Shown: positions 1-9,363, numbered from the stretch's first letter. The stretch: 64,000 bases of DNA from Tolypothrix brevis GSE-NOS-MK-07-07A (GCA_019358985.1 JAHHIJ010000009.1:62001-126000); one strand, 5' to 3'. The notes: generated from the sequence alone by a model not told the origin. Made by a program: numbers and translations.

Positions 1-70
1 AAGTTGTTGGAGAATTATCACTTTTGTAGTTGCCAAATTTAAAAGCTTGGGTTATATTAAATAAAGACGA

Positions 71-388
71 CGCGGGATAGAGCAGCCTGGTAGCTCGTCG
101 GGCTCAACGAGTAAGATTGACTAAACGCTTAAAAGTTAGTCTTACTATGGGCGGTACGTAAAGAAACTTACGTATGTTTACCTGTCAAACTCGGGGAAGC
201 CACTAGCGCGGTAATCCCGAACCAAGCTCCAGAAATGGAGAAGGTGTAGAGACTGGAAGGCAGGTACCCTAACAGGAAAGCTGAGGGTAAAGGGACAGTC
301 CAGACCACAAACTGGTTAATCCAGGCAGTGAAAACTGTAGATGGTAAGCATAACCCGAAGGTCAGTGGTTCAAATCCACTTCCCGCCA
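71..388 (+). tRNA. Initiator tRNA-fMet(CAU), interrupted by a group I intron
   Basis: The exons 71-104 and 349-388 join to a standard initiator tRNA. C1 faces C72, the unpaired first position typical of bacterial initiators. The anticodon stem UCGGG/CCCGA carries the three G:C pairs of initiators, and the 7-nt loop is CUCAUAA with anticodon CAU. The D-arm (GAGCAGCCUGGUAGCUC) and the T-arm (GUGGUUCAAAUCCAC) are intact. CCA appears to be encoded at 389-391. The 5' exon ends at U33, directly before the anticodon. Start and end follow the acceptor-stem pairing. Confidence 0.95.
105..348 (+). ncRNA. Group I self-splicing intron in tRNA-fMet
   Basis: This 244-nt insert sits directly 5' of the anticodon. 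It follows group I rules: the 5' exon ends in U (104) and the intron ends in G (348). It contains core sequences seen in cyanobacterial tRNA introns: an S-like element AAGGTGTAGAGACT near 240-253, then GGTACCCTAAC, and GAGGGTAAAGGGACAGTCC near 283-301. A P2-like hairpin pairs AAGATTGACTAA with TTAGTCTT (about 113-146). The intron has no ORF of useful size. The P1 guide pairing was not worked out. Boundaries are inferred from the tRNA fold and the U/G rule. Confidence 0.9.
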
Positions 389-402
389 CCAACTTAAGAA
401 AC

Positions 403-440
403 AAACCCTGTAACACTCAAAAGTTACAGGGTTTTGTTTT
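403..440 (+). terminator. Intrinsic terminator after tRNA-fMet
   Basis: A 12-bp stem AAACCCTGTAAC / GTTACAGGGTTT with an 8-nt loop is followed by TGTTTT. It lies 12 nt after the encoded CCA, between the tRNA and the endonuclease-like gene, so the two are probably separate transcripts or are joined only by read-through. Confidence 0.8.
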
Positions 441-472
441 ATGCTGATTAGCAGCTATTCCACAAATTGCAG

Positions 473-964
473 ATGGACACAAAGCTAAGGGGAGACATAG
501 CAGAACAAGCTGCGATTCTTCATGCTCTCAAGCGTGGTTGGGGAGTTTTAAAACCTGTTGGCGATCGCCTTGCTTACGACTTGGCGTATGATGTTGAAGG
601 AACTCTGATTAAAATCCAAGTTAAATATGCCTGGTTTGATGAGCCTTCAGGCAATTATGTCGTAGATAATCGTCGCACCAAAACAAATCGGCGACTAATG
701 GTTAGAGAAGCCTACAAACAATCCGACTTTGATTTTGCCTTGGTATATATAGAGAAACTTGACCTGTTCTATATCTTCCCGGTAGATGTGTTCATAAGCT
801 ATGGTAGCGAAATACATTTTGTTGAAACAGACAAGCGGCAGCGTAAACCACGTTCAGCCAAATATCGTGATGCTTGGGAGTTAATCTTACAAACGGTAGT
901 AAGTAAAGAAAGTAAAGAAAATTATCCGGACTTGCCCATGCAACTTGGAGAAGTGAATTTTTGA
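473..964 (+). CDS. Homing-endonuclease-like protein of the I-Ssp6803I / PDDEXK_5 type, outside the intron
   Basis: The protein is 163 aa from ATG 473; a TTG lies two codons upstream. The residues fit a restriction-fold active site: E11 (in DIAEQAA), D36 (in AYDLAYD), and Q49-x-K51 (in IKIQVKYA). As I recall, I-Ssp6803I, the PD-(D/E)XK homing endonuclease encoded inside the Synechocystis tRNA-fMet intron, uses residues at the same spacing (E11/D36/Q49/K51). That, and the position 82 nt after an intron-bearing tRNA-fMet gene, make cleavage of intron-less tRNA-fMet genes the most likely ancestral role. The unusual point is that the gene lies downstream of the tRNA and not within the intron. Whether it is still active cannot be told from sequence. 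The alternative is a generic PDDEXK_5 nuclease. Confidence 0.75.
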   Translation: MDTKLRGDIAEQAAILHALKRGWGVLKPVGDRLAYDLAYDVEGTLIKIQVKYAWFDEPSGNYVVDNRRTKTNRRLMVREAYKQSDFDFALVYIEKLDLFYIFPVDVFISYGSEIHFVETDKRQRKPRSAKYRDAWELILQTVVSKESKENYPDLPMQLGEVNF

Positions 965-1011
965 TCTATTCTGGAGGAGAAGGGATCAAAAAAGCGCGGA
1001 GAATCATAGTT

Positions 1012-2445
1012 GTGAAGCTGGAGCGACCGATTTTAGTGGGAGGATTGGGATTGTCCTTTTCTCTATGGATTTTACAAAATATGCATCATTCGATGGTGCA
1101 GATGGGAGAGTTGGGTTTATTTAGTCTGGTAGCAGTTGGTGGTGGTTTGTGGTTATTTAAGCAAAATCGCGGCAAAAATGCTTCTGATATCTTTGATGGA
1201 ATGGCTGTAAATCGGGTTAGAGTAGAAGAGGCGATCGCACTGACTGAAGTCATAATTAACCAACTTGCAACAGAAGTAGAGAATCATCCAGCTTTAGGGA
1301 CACTGCGAGAACAAGTTAATCAATTATTCTTTGAATTAGATAGACAAGAAATTAAACTAGCTGTTACCGGCGGAAAGTCGGTAGGTAAAACCACCTTAAT
1401 TCAAGTTCTACAGAAAAACTTCGCATCTGTAAAATTCAACGAAACAGCACCTTTGTTTGTAGAAGCCGCTGAAAAGTCAGATAATTTAGCAGAAGTTAAT
1501 CAATCTGATTTTATTCTGTTTTTGACAAACGGCGATTTAACAGATTCAGAATTTCAAAGCTTACAGCAGCTAAAGGCAGCAAATCAACCTGCAATGGTGG
1601 TTTTTAATAAACAAGACCAGTATCTACCAGACGAACGTCAGAGCGTGTTACTTTCGTTGAAACAGCGGATGCAAGGAAATGTAGTCGCAACTGCGGTATC
1701 TCCTTTGCCCACGAAAGTCAGGAAGCATCAAGAAGACGGTTCCGTGCAAGAATGGATGGAACAACCTGCACCAGATATTCAGCAGTTGACGCAGCATTTA
1801 TTTGAGATTGTCGCACAGCAAAGACAACAACTGGTGTGGACAACCACGATGAGAAAAGCGAAGTTGTTGAAAGCTGATGCGAAGATTGTGTTGAATGGCG
1901 TGAGATGCGATCGCGCAACTCCCATAATAGAACAATATCAGTGGATTGCTGCGGCTGCGGCATTCGCCAACCCAGTACCAGCGCTGGATATCTTGGCAAC
2001 AGCGGCAATCAATGCCCAAATGGTAATGGATTTGGGTGGTATTTATCAGCAGAAATTTTCCCTAGAACAAGCGCAAACTGTAGCCGGTGCAATGGGAAGT
2101 TTGATGCTGAAACTCGGTTTAGTGGAACTTTCTACGAAAGCTGTTAGCACTGTCCTCAAAAGTAACGCTGTCACCTTTGTTGCTGGTGGTGTGGTGCAGG
2201 GTGTCAGTGCTGCGTATCTTACTAGGGTAGCAGGTCTTAGCTTAATTGAGTATTTCGAGCAACAAGAAATCGCCTTAAATTCTGAAGGTGGTTTTAATTT
2301 GGATAAATTGCGGCAAACGTTGCAAAATGTCTTTGTGCAGAATCAGCAAATTGGTGTTTTGCAGGGATTTGTTAAGCAAGGTGTGAAGCGTTTGTTACCA
2401 GAAGCATCTCAAGGTAAAATAATCGCGTCTGAGACAGTTGCTTAA
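1012..2445 (+). CDS. Membrane-associated GTPase with DUF697-like C-terminus
   Basis: This is an Era-like P-loop GTPase of 477 aa from GTG 1012. That start lies 10 nt after a GGAG; an upstream in-frame TTG at 961 overlaps the preceding stop codon and is less likely. Two hydrophobic segments lie near residues 6-21 and 34-48. The Walker A motif GGKSVGKT is at 120-127 and the guanine-specificity motif NKQD at 199-202. The C-terminal third (about 310-470) is Ala- and Gly-rich with hydrophobic stretches, as in DUF697 domains. Such GTPase-DUF697 proteins are common in cyanobacteria and are of uncertain function, perhaps membrane stress or remodelling. Confidence 0.75.
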   Translation: MKLERPILVGGLGLSFSLWILQNMHHSMVQMGELGLFSLVAVGGGLWLFKQNRGKNASDIFDGMAVNRVRVEEAIALTEVIINQLATEVENHPALGTLREQVNQLFFELDRQEIKLAVTGGKSVGKTTLIQVLQKNFASVKFNETAPLFVEAAEKSDNLAEVNQSDFILFLTNGDLTDSEFQSLQQLKAANQPAMVVFNKQDQYLPDERQSVLLSLKQRMQGNVVATAVSPLPTKVRKHQEDGSVQEWMEQPAPDIQQLTQHLFEIVAQQRQQLVWTTTMRKAKLLKADAKIVLNGVRCDRATPIIEQYQWIAAAAAFANPVPALDILATAAINAQMVMDLGGIYQQKFSLEQAQTVAGAMGSLMLKLGLVELSTKAVSTVLKSNAVTFVAGGVVQGVSAAYLTRVAGLSLIEYFEQQEIALNSEGGFNLDKLRQTLQNVFVQNQQIGVLQGFVKQGVKRLLPEASQGKIIASETVA

Positions 2446-2459
2446 AGGTTAGTTACGTT

Positions 2460-2828
2460 TTGTGCAACTTTAGCGATCGCTTATCTGAAGAACTGCTAGC
2501 AGCGAGAAAACTCAATGTCAGACCACTGACGGTAAGCGATCGTCAATTTGAGACAACAGTCAATGCAGGAACAGTCAAATGGGCAGTTACGGAACAAAGA
2601 GAATTATTTATAGTTCCAAAATATGTACAAGGGCAAGAAATATCCCACACTGTTTTAACTAATGGGGAACCTGTACTAGCTGCGGGTGAGGCAGATATTA
2701 CTGGTTTTAATAATTACTACTACTTGCTCAATATCAACAATTACAGCGGACACTATTAACCAAGTTTAAGTAGTTTACAAATTGGCAAAGAAGCTTTTAA
2801 AGCTAACGGCATCAATATTCCAGATTGA
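2460..2828 (+). pseudogene. Hypothetical gene with an in-frame stop (probable remnant)
   Basis: A 99-aa reading frame begins near 2460 with no good start codon (TTG) and only 14 nt after the GTPase stop. It ends with TAA at 2757-2759 after the residues NNYSGHY. The same frame then continues for another 22 codons (PSLSSLQIGKEAFKANGINIPD) to TGA at 2828. The stop falls between HY and PS; a C-to-T change of CAA to TAA would give HYQPS, which reads like a natural continuation. I interpret this as a nonsense-mutated, 5'-truncated gene, or a protein shortened by about 23 residues. I do not recognise the family. Confidence 0.5.
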
Positions 2829-2853
2829 TTAGGCTAGAGTAACTGTAACTTTT

Positions 2854-3087
2854 ATGAGTAAAGATGACGTTACAAAGTTATTAAAATCCCTACTCCAAAA
2901 AGATGCAATTCAAGTACAAGCTTGGTTGAAAACTATTTGGACAGGAAAAGAGCATATATCAAATAACTTCAACTGGCATGGTTTAGCCCAGGTAGCAGCT
3001 TCGAGGGCAAGCGAGAATTTAAACCTAGAATGGGCAAAAGTGGCAATTTATGTTTACAATAGGGTGCTGTACTTTAGTTTAAAGTAA
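2854..3087 (+). CDS. Small hypothetical protein (77 aa)
   Basis: The ATG at 2854 starts a compact, probably helical soluble protein rich in K, W and N, with no signal peptide. It ends 14 nt before the DNA methyltransferase gene in the same orientation, so the two may be co-transcribed. I do not recognise the family. It could be a real small gene or the N-terminal part of a longer gene that has decayed; the preceding ORF also looks damaged. Confidence 0.4.
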   Translation: MSKDDVTKLLKSLLQKDAIQVQAWLKTIWTGKEHISNNFNWHGLAQVAASRASENLNLEWAKVAIYVYNRVLYFSLK

Positions 3088-3101
3088 GCAACGTTAATGT
3101 G

Positions 3102-4319
3102 ATGACTTTTGATCGCCCTACAATTTTCTCCTTTTTTGCCGGCTCTGGTTTCCTTGATTTAGGTTTTGAAAACAACGGTTTTAATATTGTTTATGTAAAT
3201 GAAATTTTTTGCCCTTTTATGTCAGCATACCGCTATTCACGGCAGGCTCTCAATCTGCCATTGCCGAAATACGGATATCATTACGGGGAAGAAGCCGACG
3301 TAACCAAACTTATTGAAGGTTTACCAGCAAAACGTCTGCGAGAGTTAATAAAAGATTGCCGCAAGTCTAATAATATAATTGGTTTTATTGGTGGTCCTCC
3401 CTGTCCTGATTTTTCTGTTGGTGGTAAAAACAAAGGACGTTTAGGAGATAATGGTAAACTTTCGGCTGCCTATGTTGAGTTAATTTGCCAACAACAGCCT
3501 GATTTCTTTTTGTTTGAAAACGTCAAAGGTTTGTGGAAAACAGCAAAACATCGTTTATTTTTTGAAGCGCTGAAACAACAATTACAGCAAGCAGGTTATG
3601 TATTAACAGAGCGTTTGATTAATGCGATTGAATATGGTGTACCTCAAGATAGAGAAAGAATTATTCTGATAGGTTTCCGAAAAAAACTTATTCAAGATAT
3701 GGGAATAATACTTCCGAGTGAAAATATTCTTCCTGAAGGTACTTTTCCTTGGAAAAAACACATTATATATCCTCAAAATAAAGTCTTTTCTTACCCTTGG
3801 GGGATGCGCGAAGCATTCAAAGAAGATTCTATAGTGTTATGTCCTGATGGAATTCCTCAAGAATTAACAGTTGAATATTGGTTTAGAAAGAATGATGTAT
3901 TAAATCATCCTAATTCAAAACACTATTTTCAACCAAGGGCTGGGATAAAAAAATTTGGTGTTGTTGATGAAGGAGATGATTCCAAAAAGTCTTACAAACG
4001 TCTTCACCGATGGCGTTATTCTCCCACAGCTTGTTATGGCAATAATGAAGTACATTTACATCCTTACAAAGTTAGAAGAATTTCTGTAGCGGAAGCTTTA
4101 GCGATACAATCTTTACCTGAAAATTATGTGCTTCCAGAGAATATGACGTTGACGAATATGTTTAAAACTATTGGTAATGGTGTACCATATCTAGCTTCAA
4201 AGGGATTGGCTGAAACTATCCTTGACTTTTTAGCAACAGGGGATAGTGGAAAAGAAAATGAGCTAGAAGACGATATCTACGGCACACGAGGTGAGCGATC
4301 GCAATGCTTTTTACCCTGA
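3102..4319 (+). CDS. C5 cytosine DNA methyltransferase (solitary)
   Basis: This 405-aa protein has the ordered motifs of an m5C methyltransferase: motif I FAGSGFLDLGF (12-22, SAM binding), motif IV GGPPCP with catalytic C101, motif VI ENVKG (139-143), motif VIII QDRERI, and motif X GNGVP near the C-terminus. Pro follows the catalytic Cys region as PCP in place of the commoner PCQ. A GTG sits one codon upstream of the chosen ATG 3102. No restriction endonuclease gene lies beside it, so it looks like an orphan methylase or the remnant of a restriction-modification system. Its target sequence cannot be read from the protein. A HIP1 site lies just before its stop codon. Confidence 0.9.
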   Translation: MTFDRPTIFSFFAGSGFLDLGFENNGFNIVYVNEIFCPFMSAYRYSRQALNLPLPKYGYHYGEEADVTKLIEGLPAKRLRELIKDCRKSNNIIGFIGGPPCPDFSVGGKNKGRLGDNGKLSAAYVELICQQQPDFFLFENVKGLWKTAKHRLFFEALKQQLQQAGYVLTERLINAIEYGVPQDRERIILIGFRKKLIQDMGIILPSENILPEGTFPWKKHIIYPQNKVFSYPWGMREAFKEDSIVLCPDGIPQELTVEYWFRKNDVLNHPNSKHYFQPRAGIKKFGVVDEGDDSKKSYKRLHRWRYSPTACYGNNEVHLHPYKVRRISVAEALAIQSLPENYVLPENMTLTNMFKTIGNGVPYLASKGLAETILDFLATGDSGKENELEDDIYGTRGERSQCFLP

Positions 4320-4496
4320 CTGCCTGACTACCCAATGCAAACTTAAATACTCAGAGTAATTTCAGCCAAATAACTCTCAACACCCAATCATCTGTCACAT
4401 ACTCAGGAAAAATGTCACGAATTATGGTTTAATTTAATAAAAATGTCTTTATGATTCTAAATAAAGTTTAATAATCAATTACTGGTAAAACTAACA

Positions 4497-5171
4497 ATGG
4501 CAGCAGATTATCCAGACATTGATATTGCGCCATACATCGATCATGCCCTGCTGATGCCTACGGCTACCTCAGAGCAGGTTAAGCAATGGTGTGAAGAAGC
4601 AGACAGATTTGGCTTTGCGGCAGTTTGCATCTATCCGGTACATGTCAAGCAAGCGGCGGAACTCCTCCACGGCAAAAGTCCTAAAGTCTGTACGGTGATT
4701 GGCTTTCCCTCTGGGGCTACAACTTCAGCCGTCAAGCTGTTTGAAGCTCAAGAAGCACTAGAAAATGGTGCTATTGAGTTGGATGTGGTAATTAATTTGG
4801 GCTGGCTCAAAGCTGGGAAAACTGAGGAAATACATCGGGAAATTGCCGAAATTTGCGAAGCCGCGGATGGAAATGTCAAGGTAATATTGGAAACGAACCT
4901 GCTCACGGATACTGAGAAAAGTGTGGCAGCAGAAATAGCTATGGATGCAGGGGCAGCATTTATCAAAACCTGTACAGGCTGGAATGGAGGTGTCACAGTA
5001 GCGGATGTCCGATTTTTGAAAGAAGTGGCACGAGAAAGGGTGGGAATTAAAGCTTCCGGAGGAATTAGAACCGCCGAGCAAGCTTTAGACTTAATCGTAG
5101 CGGGTGCAACTAGATTAGGTACGTCTCGCGGTATCGATTTAATCCGCCAGCGCGATACCCTGGAATCATAG
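4497..5171 (+). CDS. deoC: Deoxyribose-phosphate aldolase
   Basis: DeoC is a cytosolic class I aldolase that cleaves 2-deoxyribose-5-phosphate to glyceraldehyde-3-phosphate and acetaldehyde during deoxynucleoside salvage. The 224-aa protein has the full TIM-barrel set of motifs: IDHALL near the start, ELDVVINLG with D96, AFIKTCTGW with the Schiff-base lysine K157, and IKASGGIRT with the second active-site lysine K185. The length is normal. It is followed by a repeat-filled spacer and then recO on the same strand. Confidence 0.95.
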   Translation: MAADYPDIDIAPYIDHALLMPTATSEQVKQWCEEADRFGFAAVCIYPVHVKQAAELLHGKSPKVCTVIGFPSGATTSAVKLFEAQEALENGAIELDVVINLGWLKAGKTEEIHREIAEICEAADGNVKVILETNLLTDTEKSVAAEIAMDAGAAFIKTCTGWNGGVTVADVRFLKEVARERVGIKASGGIRTAEQALDLIVAGATRLGTSRGIDLIRQRDTLES

Positions 5172-5292
5172 AGAGAAGTCAAAAGTCATTGGTCAAAGGT
5201 CAAAAGTCAGAGGTCAAAAGTCAAAGGATTTTTGGCTGTTGACTATTGACTGTTGACTATTGACTGTTGACTGTTGATTATTGACCAATGAC
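5172..5292. repeat. Short tandem repeats (GTCAAAA / TTGACTA type)
   Basis: The deoC-recO spacer is almost wholly made of degenerate heptamers. Repeats of the GTCAAAAGTCA type are followed by copies of TTGACTGTTGACTA, giving an overall imperfect inverted repeat. Such STRR spacers are typical of filamentous cyanobacteria. Confidence 0.8.
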
Positions 5293-5295
5293 TAA

Positions 5296-6240
5296 ATGAG
5301 TAGAACCTATAAAGCAACTGGGATTAACCTGAAAACCCAGGCGTTTGGCGAAGCCGATAGGCTAGTGACAATTTTGACGCGAGAGTTTGGTTTGATTCGA
5401 GCAATTGCTCCAGGGGCACGCAAGCACAAGTCAAGCCTTGGTGGTAGGAGTGGGATGTTTGTTGTAAATGAACTACTGATTGCCCAAGGGCGATCGCTTG
5501 ATAAAATTACACAAGCACAAACTATAAAAACTTATCCTGGTCTTGGTAAAGACTTAGCAAAACTAGCTGCTAGTCAGTATTTAGCAGAAATAGTATTATG
5601 TCAAGCTCTAAGCGAACAACCCCAAGAGGAATTGTATGAGTTACTTAATGAATATCTGGGTAGGTTGGAAGCGATACCCACCAAAGAAATAAAAAGTATT
5701 TTCGCTCATTTGGCACATGCTGTATTTCACCTTTTCGCGAATTCAGGACTGACGCCCCAAGTGCAAGTTTGTTGCTTGACTGGGTGTCCCTTAATGCCAG
5801 ACTTTTCAGACCCCAAGCCTCAGGTAGGATTTAGTGTCTCTGTTGGTGGAATAATTAGTTTACAAGCTTTGGAACGCTTGCGAAAAGAGGGGGAGATGGG
5901 GGGACAAGGGGACAGGGGGACAGGGAGACAAGGAGAACAATTCTTTTCCCGCATCTCCTCATCTCCCCATCCCTCCATCCCTCCATCTTCCTCAGCCTAC
6001 GAAACCATTGTCCATCGCCAAGAAATACCAGTGCTTTCATGCCGTTTAAATGCGACAGAACTGGCTATGCTCCAGCAGCTGTCGCAACCAGAGATAATGC
6101 CTATTGATGCTGCCAATGATGGCTGGTCATCTGTTGAGCAAATTCTGCGATTATATGCTCAATATCATCTTGGTCGTCCTATTCGCTCCGCTGCTTTGAT
6201 CGATTCTTATTTTGCTGACAACTATGATGCAACCGTCTGA
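5296..6240 (+). CDS. recO: DNA repair protein RecO with an in-frame repeat insertion
   Basis: RecO loads RecA onto SSB-coated DNA together with RecR. The 314-aa protein begins with the RecO OB-fold pattern ([23 protein letters not shown]). The helical domain keeps a partial zinc-site-like sequence ([11 protein letters not shown]). Residues about 198-235 are a low-complexity insert ([17 protein letters not shown], then a run rich in S and P). It is encoded by a G-rich then C-rich repeat (5887-5996) of the same kind found in spacers elsewhere in the window. The frame is kept and the C-terminal domain continues normally. The stop overlaps the start of the next gene by about 14 nt. Confidence 0.9.
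   Translation: MSRTYKATGINLKTQAFGEADRLVTILTREFGLIRAIAPGARKHKSSLGGRSGMFVVNELLIAQGRSLDKITQAQTIKTYPGLGKDLAKLAASQYLAEIVLCQALSEQPQEELYELLNEYLGRLEAIPTKEIKSIFAHLAHAVFHLFANSGLTPQVQVCCLTGCPLMPDFSDPKPQVGFSVSVGGIISLQALERLRKEGEMGGQGDRGTGRQGEQFFSRISSSPHPSIPPSSSAYETIVHRQEIPVLSCRLNATELAMLQQLSQPEIMPIDAANDGWSSVEQILRLYAQYHLGRPIRSAALIDSYFADNYDATV
5887..5996. repeat. G-rich / C-rich low-complexity repeat inside recO
   Basis: Tandem GGGGACA-type units followed by CCCCATCC/CCTCCAT units form an imperfect long inverted repeat of about 110 bp within the recO coding frame. Similar sequence fills spacers at 24215-24300, 29420-29575, 53670-53742 and 58500-58625. Confidence 0.75.
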
Positions 6241-7846
6241 TTTAGAACCAAAAATCTTGCCGATGTCACCCAGTCACGGCAAAAAACATAATAGGACACC
6301 TAACTTATCACCGTCAGAAACACCACATCTTAGTGCTGTTCCCGACTTGAAATGCGATCGCATGTATACCCAAGAAATATCTCCAGACGTTTCTCAAAAT
6401 GAGAAAAATTCGTCTAAGTCGGAAATATTAAAAAGCGATCTAACAAATTTAAGCGAAAAAAACACAAGTGAAAATGGCAAAATTTCTGCTTCTGAGCATA
6501 ATTTGCCATTAACTTCTATAAATGGCAAAGAACCGCCAGATAAAGGTGAAGCAGTATCAAGTAATGTTCAACAGGGTTTTTTGCCTGTATTCAAAAATCC
6601 TAATTTTTTAGCTCTTTGGGGTGGTCAAGTCTTTTGCCAATTGGCAGATAAAATATATTTAGTACTGATGATTGCCCTGATAAATACTCAGTTTCAGGCA
6701 AGCGATCAAAGTATTAGCGGTTGGGTATCAGCGCTGATGATGACTTTTACTATTCCTGCGGTGCTGTTTGGTTCTGTTGCCGGTGTATTTGTGGATCGCT
6801 GGTCAAAAAAGGCAGTGCTAGTAGCAACAAACTTTTGGCGCGGTATTTTGGTTTTGGCAATTCCGATGCTGCTGTGGTTAACTCATGATTGGAAACCAAT
6901 CGGAGTTTTGCCAGTTGGTTTTTGCATGATTTTAGTTGTAACTTTTTTGGTTTCGACGCTGACCCAGTTTTTTGCACCAGCAGAACAGGCAGCGATTCCT
7001 TTGGTAGTGAAAGAGCAAGATTTACTCTCGGCTAACTCCCTGTATACAACAACGATGATGGCATCGGTAATTGTCGGGTTTGCAGTGGGGGAACCGCTGT
7101 TAGCTGTTGCGGATCATATTTGGCAGCTAATTGTTGGTGGTAGTGGGGGATTGGGTAAAGAACTTTTGGTGGGTGGTAGTTATGCGATCGCCAGCATAAT
7201 TTTGTTACTTTTGTCAACTAATGAGAAATCTCACTCAGATCAAAGAGAATACCCCCACGTTTTTGCTGACCTGCGTGATGGTTTTAAGTATTTAGGAGAA
7301 AATAATCGCCTTCGCAATGCTTTAATCCAACTTATTATATTATTTTCTGTTTTTGCCGCCTTAACTGTTCTCGCCGTTCGCATGGCAGAAATAATTCCTA
7401 ACTTAAAAGCCTCCCAATTCGGCTTTTTACTCGCATCTGGTGGTGTTGGTATCGCTCTTGGGGCAAGCATTATTGGTCAATTTGGTCAACGCTTTTCTTA
7501 TAACCAATTAAGTGTATTTGGATGTATGGGTATGACAGCATCCTTGATTGGTTTGTCGATATTCACAACACAGTTATGGATTATCCTTTTGTTGATAGCG
7601 CTGTTGGGTGTGTGTGGAGCGTTAGTCGGTATCCCCATGCAAACGGCGATCCAAAGCGAAACCCCACCGGAAATGCGTGGTAAAGTCTTTGGACTGCAAA
7701 ATAATGTCATTAATATTGCCCTCACTTTACCCTTGGCATTGGCAGGTGTCGCAGAAACATTCGTTGGATTACAAGCTGTCTTTTTGGGATTGGCAGCGAT
7801 CGTCTTTTCAGGTAGTATATTAACCTGGTATAACCTCTCTGACTAG
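6227..7846 (+). CDS. MFS transporter with a long polar N-terminal extension
   Basis: This is a major facilitator superfamily protein of about 539 aa. ATG codons at 6224 and 6227 both lie inside the end of recO, so the two genes are probably translationally coupled. The first 115-120 residues are polar and Ser/Asn/Lys-rich with no membrane segment. They are followed by about 12 hydrophobic helices beginning at [18 protein letters not shown]. The loop VFVDRWSKK between TM2 and TM3 fits the MFS A-motif position. It resembles the macrolide-efflux/MFS_3 type; the substrate is unknown. The polar extension is not usual for the family. Confidence 0.8.
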   Translation: MQPSDLEPKILPMSPSHGKKHNRTPNLSPSETPHLSAVPDLKCDRMYTQEISPDVSQNEKNSSKSEILKSDLTNLSEKNTSENGKISASEHNLPLTSINGKEPPDKGEAVSSNVQQGFLPVFKNPNFLALWGGQVFCQLADKIYLVLMIALINTQFQASDQSISGWVSALMMTFTIPAVLFGSVAGVFVDRWSKKAVLVATNFWRGILVLAIPMLLWLTHDWKPIGVLPVGFCMILVVTFLVSTLTQFFAPAEQAAIPLVVKEQDLLSANSLYTTTMMASVIVGFAVGEPLLAVADHIWQLIVGGSGGLGKELLVGGSYAIASIILLLLSTNEKSHSDQREYPHVFADLRDGFKYLGENNRLRNALIQLIILFSVFAALTVLAVRMAEIIPNLKASQFGFLLASGGVGIALGASIIGQFGQRFSYNQLSVFGCMGMTASLIGLSIFTTQLWIILLLIALLGVCGALVGIPMQTAIQSETPPEMRGKVFGLQNNVINIALTLPLALAGVAETFVGLQAVFLGLAAIVFSGSILTWYNLSD

Positions 7847-8214
7847 TTATCAAAAAAAAGGAGTTATTGTTAACTAGCTTGACATTATCAATTATTTACT
7901 GAAAGCTTTTGTTTTCGTGCTAAACTGAAGTCAATAATGATTTATCACGTCCTTGCTGGCAATAAACTTAACATTAACCAGAGGCGATATATCGCATCTA
8001 TGTAAGTTGTTATGAACTTATTAGGAATTAGCAACTTAGAAGTAAAGTAAAAAATCCACAAAAAGCACTTTCGTAGAGCAATATCAAATTTTGCCCTGGG
8101 AATTGGGTAATCGTGGGATTTGATAAGAACTAAAAACCTAGCAAGTACAAAACACGAAAAAGAAAGGACAAAAAGCTAATAAATCAAACCCGCTTTTCTG
8201 ATAGCTAATAAAGA
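7847..8214. other. Spacer of 368 bp, no gene seen
   Basis: The stretch is AT-rich with no ORF of interest, no tRNA and no clear repeat family. It probably carries the promoter of the downstream glycosyltransferase gene, but I cannot point to a convincing -35/-10 pair. Confidence 0.5.
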
Positions 8215-9363
8215 ATGCGTATAGCCTGGATTGGAAAAAAATCACCCTTTTGCGGCAATGTTACCTACAGTCGGGAAATCACAAATGCCTTGCTAGACAG
8301 GGGACATGAAGTTAGTTTCCTTCACTTCTCCCAAGAAGAATCTGAACCCGACAACTGGCCCAATTGCCCAGAGGTTCCGCTACCCTTCATTTACAAGTCC
8401 CAGGTTTACACAATTCCGACTTTTAAAGCGACTAAGGTTTTAACTCAATCGTTAAAGCGTATCAAGCCGGATGTAGTTCATGCTTCTTTGACTTTATCTC
8501 CCCTTGACTTTGTTTTGCCAGAAATCTGTGAAGAACTGAATTTGCCCTTAGTTGCCACTTTCCACACACCATTTGCTGGCAAAGGGGCAAAACTAATTTC
8601 TGGAACACAACTTTTGGCGTATCAACTTTATGCGCCTTTTTTGGGTAACTACGATCGCGTGATTGTATTTTCTCAAATACAGCGAGAATTGCTAGCACGT
8701 ATGGGTGTGCCAGAAGAAAATATTGCCGTAATTCCCAACGGTGTGGATACTACCAAGTATTCTCCAGGGATTTCTAAAATCAAAGCAGAATTTAAAGCAG
8801 AACGCTTGTTTGTTTATCAAGGTCGTATCGCTACTGAGAAAAACGTCGAAGCCCTCCTTCGCGCTTGGAAACAAGCAGAAATGCGCTTTGATAGTAAATT
8901 GCTGATTGTTGGTGATGGTCCAGGGAAATCTTCTTTAGAAAGCTTTTATGGTTCCGAATATGGCATCTACTGGTTAGGGTTTATTGCCAACGAAAATCGG
9001 CGCATCGAAATTTTACGCGGTGCAGATGTATTTATTTTACCTTCATTAGTAGAGGGACTTTCGCTGTCTTTGTTAGAAGCAATGGCAGTAGGAAACGCGT
9101 GTTTAGCCACAGATGTCGGTGCAGATGGGGAAGTATTAGAAAAGGGTGCGGGTGTAATTCTCAACACGAAAACAGTGCGATCGCAATTAAAAACTTTTTT
9201 GCCATTCTTCCAAGACCATCCAGAATTAACAACACTGTTAGGGCAGAAAGCCAGAAAGCGAGTACTAGAGCGATATACCCTCAGCAATAATATTACTCGA
9301 CTGGAAGAACTTTATACTAACGTTTTAAGACAGCCACGCGTGCAATTTAGTCGCGGAGCGTAG
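8215..9363 (+). CDS. GT4-family glycosyltransferase, possibly digalactosyl-lipid synthase (DgdA-like)
   Basis: The 382-aa protein has the GT-B fold of family GT4. The N-terminal nucleotide-like domain starts MRIAWIGKKSPFCGNVTYSR, a form strongly conserved among cyanobacteria. A linker carries AVIPNGVDTTKYSPG-like residues. The C-terminal donor-binding domain has LVVGDG-type (LIVGDGPG) and the E-x7-E motif in VEGLSLSLLEAM. From memory, the conserved cyanobacterial galactolipid enzyme DgdA is a GT4 protein of this size, so DGDG synthesis is a reasonable guess, but I could not verify it. It has no signal peptide or membrane helix, so it would be a soluble or peripheral-membrane enzyme. Confidence 0.75.
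   Translation: MRIAWIGKKSPFCGNVTYSREITNALLDRGHEVSFLHFSQEESEPDNWPNCPEVPLPFIYKSQVYTIPTFKATKVLTQSLKRIKPDVVHASLTLSPLDFVLPEICEELNLPLVATFHTPFAGKGAKLISGTQLLAYQLYAPFLGNYDRVIVFSQIQRELLARMGVPEENIAVIPNGVDTTKYSPGISKIKAEFKAERLFVYQGRIATEKNVEALLRAWKQAEMRFDSKLLIVGDGPGKSSLESFYGSEYGIYWLGFIANENRRIEILRGADVFILPSLVEGLSLSLLEAMAVGNACLATDVGADGEVLEKGAGVILNTKTVRSQLKTFLPFFQDHPELTTLLGQKARKRVLERYTLSNNITRLEELYTNVLRQPRVQFSRGA

Noticed and set aside
168-416. Open frame on the minus strand across the tRNA and intron
   Set aside because: It is antisense to the split tRNA-fMet; its residues (AGSGFEPLTF) are the usual shadow translation of a tRNA.
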